11,299 bases of DNA from Thiomargarita sp. (GTDB lineage: Bacteria; Pseudomonadota; Gammaproteobacteria; Beggiatoales; Beggiatoaceae), in assembly GCA_023144675.1 (NCBI GenBank), contig JAGLFE010000454.1:1-11299 (forward strand), written 5' to 3'. Both the position numbers and the translations under genes were made by a program. The notes beneath the pieces are model-generated. The model was given only the letters and a program-made list of their open reading frames with translations, ran no database searches and was not told the origin of the DNA. Numbering within the stretch: position 1 is the stretch's first letter; each line of letters begins with the position of its first letter. This document shows positions 6,384-11,299 of the stretch, in pieces.

Positions 6384-7355
6384 ATGGCAACTTACGAAAC
6401 AGAAGAAGAACAAGTCGAGGCGATGAAAAAGTGGTTGAAAGAAAATGGGATACAAATAGTATTAGGTATCATCTTGGGTATAGGAATAATAGTTGGTTGG
6501 CGTTGGTGGCAAACTTATACTATTCAAGAATCGGAATATGCTTCTAGCCTCTATGAGAAAGTTCTATTTTCCATAGAAACTAATAATATAGATAATGCAA
6601 AATCTATTACCAAGAAACTTTTATCTGATCATAGTTCTAGTCCCTATGCCATTTTATCGGTTCTCAATTTAGCGCGACAAGATGTAGAAACAGGCAATAT
6701 TGAAAGTAGCCATGCTCGTTTACAATGGATTATTGAACAAAATAGCGATTTGAAAATGCTAACTCACATTGCCAGTTTACGTAAAGCACAATTATTTTTA
6801 TCTCAGGAAAAATTGGCAGATGCCAAACAAATTGTTGATAAAGGTATGAAAAATTCTAAATTTGAAAAAATGTATCTTGAATTACAAGCCGATATTGCAG
6901 TGGCGCAAGATGATGCCAGTTTAGCACGTGTAGCTTATACAAAAGCACTTGAAAATGAAGATATTGCTCCTCAACATAAAAAGTGGATTCAAATGAAATT
7001 AGATAATTTAGGATCAGCAGATGCCATTCAAGTTAATCAATCTGAGTTTGGTAATATTACTACTGCGGAAACGCAAATGATTAGCCTACCTATTTCCGAA
7101 TTATCAACTTCAAGTGGAATTCAGGAAATTATTTTAGAAAAACAATCTGAGTTTGGTAATATTACTACTGTAAAAACAGAATCACTTAATATTTCCGAAT
7201 TAGCAACTCCAAGTACAATCCAAGAAATTATTTTAGAAAAACAATCTGAGTTTGGTAATATTACTACTGTAAAAACAGAATCACTTAATATTTCCGAATT
7301 AGCGACTCCAAGTACAATTCAGGAAATTATTTTAGAAACAATGCCAGTTGAATAA
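6384..7355 (+). CDS. yfgM: YfgM-like ancillary SecYEG translocon subunit with repeat tail
   Basis: YfgM is an inner-membrane protein that associates with the SecYEG translocon and the chaperone PpiD and helps hand secreted proteins to periplasmic factors. The short charged cytoplasmic start ETEEEQVEAMKKWLKENG, the single membrane helix at about 24-39 (followed by WRWW), and the helical TPR-like region at about 51-212 all fit the YfgM/TPR_21 family. AAGGAA precedes the ATG by seven bases, and hisS is just upstream as in other gammaproteobacteria. The oddity is length: 323 residues against 206 in E. coli. The extra 105 residues (219-323) are three tandem copies of a 33-35-residue Ser/Thr/Glu/Ile-rich unit. 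By YfgM topology this tail should face the periplasm. Its function is unknown. The stop codon lies in the loop of a terminator hairpin. Confidence 0.9.
   Translation: MATYETEEEQVEAMKKWLKENGIQIVLGIILGIGIIVGWRWWQTYTIQESEYASSLYEKVLFSIETNNIDNAKSITKKLLSDHSSSPYAILSVLNLARQDVETGNIESSHARLQWIIEQNSDLKMLTHIASLRKAQLFLSQEKLADAKQIVDKGMKNSKFEKMYLELQADIAVAQDDASLARVAYTKALENEDIAPQHKKWIQMKLDNLGSADAIQVNQSEFGNITTAETQMISLPISELSTSSGIQEIILEKQSEFGNITTVKTESLNISELATPSTIQEIILEKQSEFGNITTVKTESLNISELATPSTIQEIILETMPVE
7038..7340 (+). repeat. Three tandem ~99-base coding repeats in yfgM
   Basis: Units start at 7038 (105 bases), 7143 (99) and 7242 (99). Each begins with codons for QSEFGNITT and ends near IQEIILE. Units 2 and 3 differ at four bases only, three of them synonymous. 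Unit 1 is more diverged and two codons longer. The pattern indicates an old duplication followed by a recent one, kept in frame. Confidence 0.95.
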
Positions 7356-7375
7356 TTTTCAACTATGATTTTTTT
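7346..7375 (+). terminator. Rho-independent-like terminator over the yfgM stop codon
   Basis: AGTTGAA and TTCAACT form a seven-base stem with a five-base loop, and a run of seven T begins four bases after the stem. The yfgM TAA is inside the loop. The stem is only moderately stable and the T run is slightly displaced, so termination may be partial. It would separate hisS-yfgM transcription from the restriction gene and bamB. Confidence 0.5.
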
Positions 7376-7474
7376 GTTGTTAAGTAGTTAATTTTTCTAA
7401 ATATTTAGAGTTGCTGTAAAATAATAATCAAAATCATTTTGCAATAACTTTACACACCAATTAAGACAAATAAA

Positions 7475-10078
7475 ATGAGCGAAGAACTACTTCAAAGAAA
7501 TCTTGTAAAAAAACCTGAGAAAATTGGTAATTGGGATTTTTATAATATTGGTTCTACAACAATCAAAGCCCTTAAAGAATACGATATTATCCGTAATGTA
7601 AATTATGGAACTATCGAAAATAAAAAAGTTGATGCTTTGATTGTGCAAAAAAAAAATGTTATTGCGGTAATTGAGTACAAAACACCTAAAGAGTTTAAAA
7701 CTGAAGCACAAAAAAAGAAAGCAATTAAGCAAGAAATCAAAGTTGCTCAAAAATTAGGGGCAAAAATTTTTATTGCCACAGATACTCAGGAAACTATTTG
7801 GATTAATGTTTTAACTGAAAATAGAATTGGAGATGAAGATGGGAAAGAAATAAAAGCTTTATTTGACCCAAAAGATGAAAAAATTGCGGAACTTATAAAA
7901 AAAATTTACGCTTCTATAAATGAGCAAACTAATAATATAAAGCCAATACAATTGGTAAATCCAACGAATCTTGCAAAAAGTATATGGCAGGATATTTGGT
8001 CTGTAAGTGGTGCTACTCCTGAAAATTGTCTTTATACGTTTGTTGAACTGTTTATTTTTAAATATCTTAGTGATTTAGGGGTTTTACAAGAACCAGAAAA
8101 CTTTGATTCTTTAATGAATTTATATAGTAAAAGAGATGAAAGTTTTGCTTTGGAATATTACGCAAATAATGTTCGTCCAAAGATTAAAGATTTATTTCCT
8201 GAAAACCTGATCGACAAAACGACTATTATTAATGGAACTATTTTTGTAAGCAAGGACCAAAAAGCAGTCAAAGGATATAGCACAACTTTTAAAACCGTTT
8301 TAGATAAATTCAATAAATATGAAAAACTTGAACATATTGATTATGATTTCAAAAGTCAGCTTTTTGAGAGTTTTTTAAAAGAAAGTATTAGCAAGAAAAA
8401 CTGGGGACAATTTTTTACTCCGCTTAAAGTTATTCGTCCGATTATTGAAATGGCGAAAGATGATATTAAAGATGGTATAAAAATCTGTGATCCAGCTTGT
8501 GGTGTTGGAAAATTTCTTTTAGAGCCGTTGGTAACAAAATTAGACCAATTTTATAAAATTAGTAAAAATGGCATAACTCCAAGAATTACTATCCACGGAT
8601 TTGACAAAGGTTTTGATAAAGACGAACAAAAAACAATCATTTTGGCAAAAGCTAATATGTTAATTTATTTTTCTGATTTAATCAAAGATAATCCTAATCA
8701 AACTAAAGACTTTGCCAAACTTTTTAATGATAGTTTCACCCTAAAAACAAATTCAATTTTAGGCACATTATCTGAACCAGTTGAAAATGAATATGATTTG
8801 ATTTTAACTAATCCTCCTTATGTAACTAGTGGTAGTGGAAACTTAAAAGATGAAATTAAAAAAGACGGCGATTTAATTAATTATTACAAAATTAATGCTA
8901 TGGGTGTTGAAGGGCTTTTTATGGAGTGGATTATAAAAGCTTTAAAACCTGGTGGAAAAGCATTTGTAGTGATTCCTGATGGAATTTTGAATCGTCAAAA
9001 TGATAAAAATTTACGCCAATTTATTTTAAATGAATGTTATATTGACGGCATTATTTCATTGCCATTAAAAACTTTTTTTACCACTTCAAAGAAAACTTAT
9101 ATTTTAGCAATCACAAAAAAGACAAATAAAAAAGATGTTCAAACAGACCCAATCTTTACATATTTAGTAAGTGAAATTGGAGAATCAAGAGATATTTATC
9201 GCTTTGATATAGAACAAAATGATTTACAGGAAGCAGTTGAATTATATGCTTTTTTCAAGGGAAATAAAAAAGGTTTTGAAAAAATAAATTTTGATAAAAG
9301 ATGTAAATTACAACCAATTGAAAAATTTAATCCAAATAATCACTGGTCTGTTGATAGGTGGTGGACTAAAGAAGAACAAATTAAGCTTGGTATTTTAGAG
9401 GAAGATAACACAATCCCATTCAACGAATTTCCAGCATTATTAGAAGATGTTGCTAATAATATTTTAAATTTCAGAGAAGAAATTCTAGACTTGAACGAAA
9501 AAAAAGTCAAAAAAAAAATCAATGAATTGAATATCGAAATTGAAAGCGAGGGCAAGAATAAATTATACCCTTTACTTGAGTTATTTGAAATAAAGAGTGG
9601 AAATTCAAAATTAACTAAAAGTTTTGTTGAAAAAAACAAAGGAAAGTTTGTTGTTTATTCTGCAAATACCAAAAAAAATGGTGTTTTTGGTTACATAAAA
9701 ACCTTTGATCACGACCAAGAATGCATCCAAATTACTACAAATGGAGTTTATGCTGGAACAGTTTTTTATAGAAAAACACATAAATTTAGTATTAATGGGG
9801 ATGCTCGTCTATTAATAAAAAAATCAGAAAATTTAGATTATCATTATTTATTATTTGAGGTCCAAAAAGAATTTAAAAAACATAATTTTAATTGGGTAAA
9901 TAAACCAACAATTGGAAAATTTAAAGATATTGAAATTCAAATCCCAGTTGACAAAGACGGTAATTTTGATTTACAAGTTCAAACAGAAATAGCAGAAAAA
10001 CATAAAAAAGTTGAAACCATGAAATCAGCTATTAGCCTTGAACTTGATAGAATTATCGAAGTTGAAGTTGATTTTTAA
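7475..10078 (+). CDS. Single-chain restriction-modification enzyme (type IIG / fused type I-like R-M-S)
   Basis: An 867-residue polypeptide combining DNA cleavage, N6-adenine methylation and sequence recognition. The N-terminal ~150 residues resemble an HsdR_N-type PD-(D/E)xK nuclease, with Asp53 in KVDALIV and Glu67-Tyr68-Lys69 in AVIEYKTP as probable catalytic residues. A helical region (about 160-305) leads to a HsdM-like methylase with GQFFTP (311-316), SAM-binding motif I DPACGVGKF (339-347) and catalytic NPPY (446-449). A linker helix (about 650-690) precedes one HsdS-like target-recognition domain (about 698-867), ending in a conserved-type helix. One such domain suggests a type IIG enzyme with an asymmetric site, but the site cannot be read from sequence. 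All domains look intact. It stands alone, without separate hsdR/M/S genes or a controller gene. The ribosome site is weak. It sits between yfgM and bamB, and 10 of 17 Arg codons are AGA/AGG, against 1 of 26 in hisS, suggesting horizontal acquisition. Confidence 0.9.
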   Translation: MSEELLQRNLVKKPEKIGNWDFYNIGSTTIKALKEYDIIRNVNYGTIENKKVDALIVQKKNVIAVIEYKTPKEFKTEAQKKKAIKQEIKVAQKLGAKIFIATDTQETIWINVLTENRIGDEDGKEIKALFDPKDEKIAELIKKIYASINEQTNNIKPIQLVNPTNLAKSIWQDIWSVSGATPENCLYTFVELFIFKYLSDLGVLQEPENFDSLMNLYSKRDESFALEYYANNVRPKIKDLFPENLIDKTTIINGTIFVSKDQKAVKGYSTTFKTVLDKFNKYEKLEHIDYDFKSQLFESFLKESISKKNWGQFFTPLKVIRPIIEMAKDDIKDGIKICDPACGVGKFLLEPLVTKLDQFYKISKNGITPRITIHGFDKGFDKDEQKTIILAKANMLIYFSDLIKDNPNQTKDFAKLFNDSFTLKTNSILGTLSEPVENEYDLILTNPPYVTSGSGNLKDEIKKDGDLINYYKINAMGVEGLFMEWIIKALKPGGKAFVVIPDGILNRQNDKNLRQFILNECYIDGIISLPLKTFFTTSKKTYILAITKKTNKKDVQTDPIFTYLVSEIGESRDIYRFDIEQNDLQEAVELYAFFKGNKKGFEKINFDKRCKLQPIEKFNPNNHWSVDRWWTKEEQIKLGILEEDNTIPFNEFPALLEDVANNILNFREEILDLNEKKVKKKINELNIEIESEGKNKLYPLLELFEIKSGNSKLTKSFVEKNKGKFVVYSANTKKNGVFGYIKTFDHDQECIQITTNGVYAGTVFYRKTHKFSINGDARLLIKKSENLDYHYLLFEVQKEFKKHNFNWVNKPTIGKFKDIEIQIPVDKDGNFDLQVQTEIAEKHKKVETMKSAISLELDRIIEVEVDF

Positions 10079-10135
10079 ATATTTTTTAGGGCAATTTTTA
10101 ATTACTTTTTACAAAACAATTTAATCTAAAATATT

Positions 10136-11278
10136 ATGACTCGAGTTATTCTACTCTTTATTCCTATACTATTCATCGGTTGTAGTCAGATTGATAAAAC
10201 TGTTGACCCGCCAACTCCTTTAGTAGATTTTACGCCTTCTATAGAAATCAAAACACTTTGGAGTTCCCATATAAAAGGAGGAAAATACAGTAAACCCTAT
10301 CTCAAGCTTGCTCCTACGTTTTATAATGAGCGATTATTTATTGCCTCTCCTACTGGTGTGGTGCAAGCATTGCAGTTACATGATGGCAAAGTTATTTGGC
10401 AACAAGAACTTAATTTATCTATATCTGGTGGTCCAGGAGTGGCAAATGAACTGGTTATTGTTGGTAGTAAAAAAGGCGAGGTAATTGCACTTTCGGCTGA
10501 AAACGGTACAGAAATATGGCGTTCCAATGTAACTAGCGAAATATTAGCAAAACCATTGATTAGTCAGGATTTAGTGGTTATTAAAACGGGCGATGGCAAA
10601 TTATTTGCTTTAGATAGTAAAACTGGTAAACGAATTTGGGTTTATGAACGAAATCGAATGCCATTATTAAGTTTGCGTGGAATTAGTTCTCCAATTGCTA
10701 AATTTGATTTAGTTATTGCTGGTTTTGATAATGGCAAAGTTGCTTTTTTAGATTTGCATGAAGGAAATGTACTAAAAGAATTCGCCGTTGCTTCTCCAAA
10801 AGGACGTACAATAATAGAACGTATGGTCGATATTGATGCTGATCCAATATTAATTGATGATATTGTATATGTAAGTAGTTATCAAGGAAAAACGATTGCA
10901 ATTGATATTATTAGAGGCAAATTATTATGGGAAAGTAAAATATCATCACAAACTGGTTTAGGAATTAACCTTGATTATTTATATATAAGTGATGAAAAAA
11001 GTCATCTGTCAGCATTGGAACGTTTTTCAGGTGAAGTTTGGTGGAAACAGGATAAATTAGCCTATCGTAAAATTACTGCTCCAGCTAGTATAGGCAATTA
11101 TGTAGTTGTTGGAGATTTTGCTGGTTATTTACATTGGATAACCCAGAAAAATGGTCAATTTGCTGCTCGTTTCCAAATGAATAATCCAATTATCGTCCCC
11201 CCTTTAGTAATTGATAATAATATGCTTATTGTCTATGATACTGGAGGTTATATCAAAGCTTTTAGTATAATTGAATAA
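10136..11278 (+). CDS. bamB: Outer membrane protein assembly factor BamB (lipoprotein)
   Basis: BamB is an outer-membrane lipoprotein of the BAM complex. It binds the periplasmic domains of BamA and assists insertion of beta-barrel proteins. At 380 residues it is close to the E. coli protein. The N-terminus is a lipoprotein signal (ILLFIPILFIGC) with the modified Cys at 16, and Ser follows it, which fits outer-membrane sorting. The body is an eight-bladed PQQ-like beta-propeller, seen as repeated G-x-V/L-x-A-L...G-x-x-x-W units such as GVVQALQLHDGKVIW and GKLFALDSKTGKRIW. The LSLRG stretch at 178-182 matches the BamA-contacting loop of E. coli (Leu173, Leu175, Arg176). No strong Shine-Dalgarno is seen. 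It normally follows yfgM directly; here the restriction gene lies between, 57 bases upstream. The usual downstream neighbour der would lie beyond the window. Confidence 0.95.
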   Translation: MTRVILLFIPILFIGCSQIDKTVDPPTPLVDFTPSIEIKTLWSSHIKGGKYSKPYLKLAPTFYNERLFIASPTGVVQALQLHDGKVIWQQELNLSISGGPGVANELVIVGSKKGEVIALSAENGTEIWRSNVTSEILAKPLISQDLVVIKTGDGKLFALDSKTGKRIWVYERNRMPLLSLRGISSPIAKFDLVIAGFDNGKVAFLDLHEGNVLKEFAVASPKGRTIIERMVDIDADPILIDDIVYVSSYQGKTIAIDIIRGKLLWESKISSQTGLGINLDYLYISDEKSHLSALERFSGEVWWKQDKLAYRKITAPASIGNYVVVGDFAGYLHWITQKNGQFAARFQMNNPIIVPPLVIDNNMLIVYDTGGYIKAFSIIE

Positions 11279-11299
11279 TGGTAATTTCATAAAAATTAT

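Noticed and set aside
7038..7340. CRISPR-like array
   Set aside because: The repeats are contiguous, in frame with yfgM and have no unique spacers, so they are coding tandem repeats.
7487..7750. Minus-strand open frame within the restriction gene
   Set aside because: A Phe-rich shadow of a Lys-rich coding region, with no ribosome site and no family features.
11278..11299. Start of der after bamB
   Set aside because: The ATG overlapping the bamB stop meets TAA after three more codons, so no downstream gene begins within the window.

Overview
The window is an AT-rich stretch of bacterial chromosome, probably from a gammaproteobacterium. The strongest pointer is the order hisS, yfgM, bamB, a cluster typical of Gammaproteobacteria. 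The housekeeping proteins (RF2, HisRS, BamB) also carry family motifs in gammaproteobacterial form. Long AT-rich spacers and a restriction gene and toxin-antitoxin pair among core genes suggest a genome open to accessory insertions. A low-GC sulfur-oxidising lineage such as Thiotrichales/Beggiatoaceae is possible, but that is only a guess.

Left part, minus strand (1-2424): a hypothetical four-helix membrane protein (2011-2424) lies upstream of a type II toxin-antitoxin pair. The pair is toxin first (1610-1933), followed by its overlapping antitoxin (1339-1629). After it comes a KefB/KefC-like cation:proton antiporter (1-1171), which runs off the left edge. The toxin-antitoxin pair has a recognisable promoter with a 17-bp palindrome just downstream of the -10 box, a plausible autoregulatory operator.

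Middle, plus strand (2727-4792): prfB encodes release factor 2 and keeps the classical autoregulatory +1 frameshift site. It is followed not by lysS but by a PIG-L family deacetylase, probably acting on sugar-linked N-acetyl groups in surface glycan metabolism.

Right part, plus strand (5047-11278): hisS is followed by yfgM, then a complete single-chain restriction-modification enzyme (867 aa: nuclease, N6-adenine methylase and one target-recognition domain), then bamB. The enzyme splits a normally contiguous cluster whose membrane products serve envelope biogenesis: YfgM at the Sec translocon and BamB in the outer-membrane assembly machine. Its arginine codon use differs from its neighbours, and a hairpin terminator lies over the yfgM stop codon, so it looks like an acquired cargo gene. 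YfgM carries a C-terminal tail of three near-identical 33-35-residue repeats, absent from ordinary YfgM and predicted to be periplasmic.

No tRNA, rRNA, CRISPR array, insertion sequence or integrase was seen. No clearly new multi-gene system is evident. The most unusual items are the repeat-tailed YfgM and the restriction enzyme inside the hisS-yfgM-bamB cluster.
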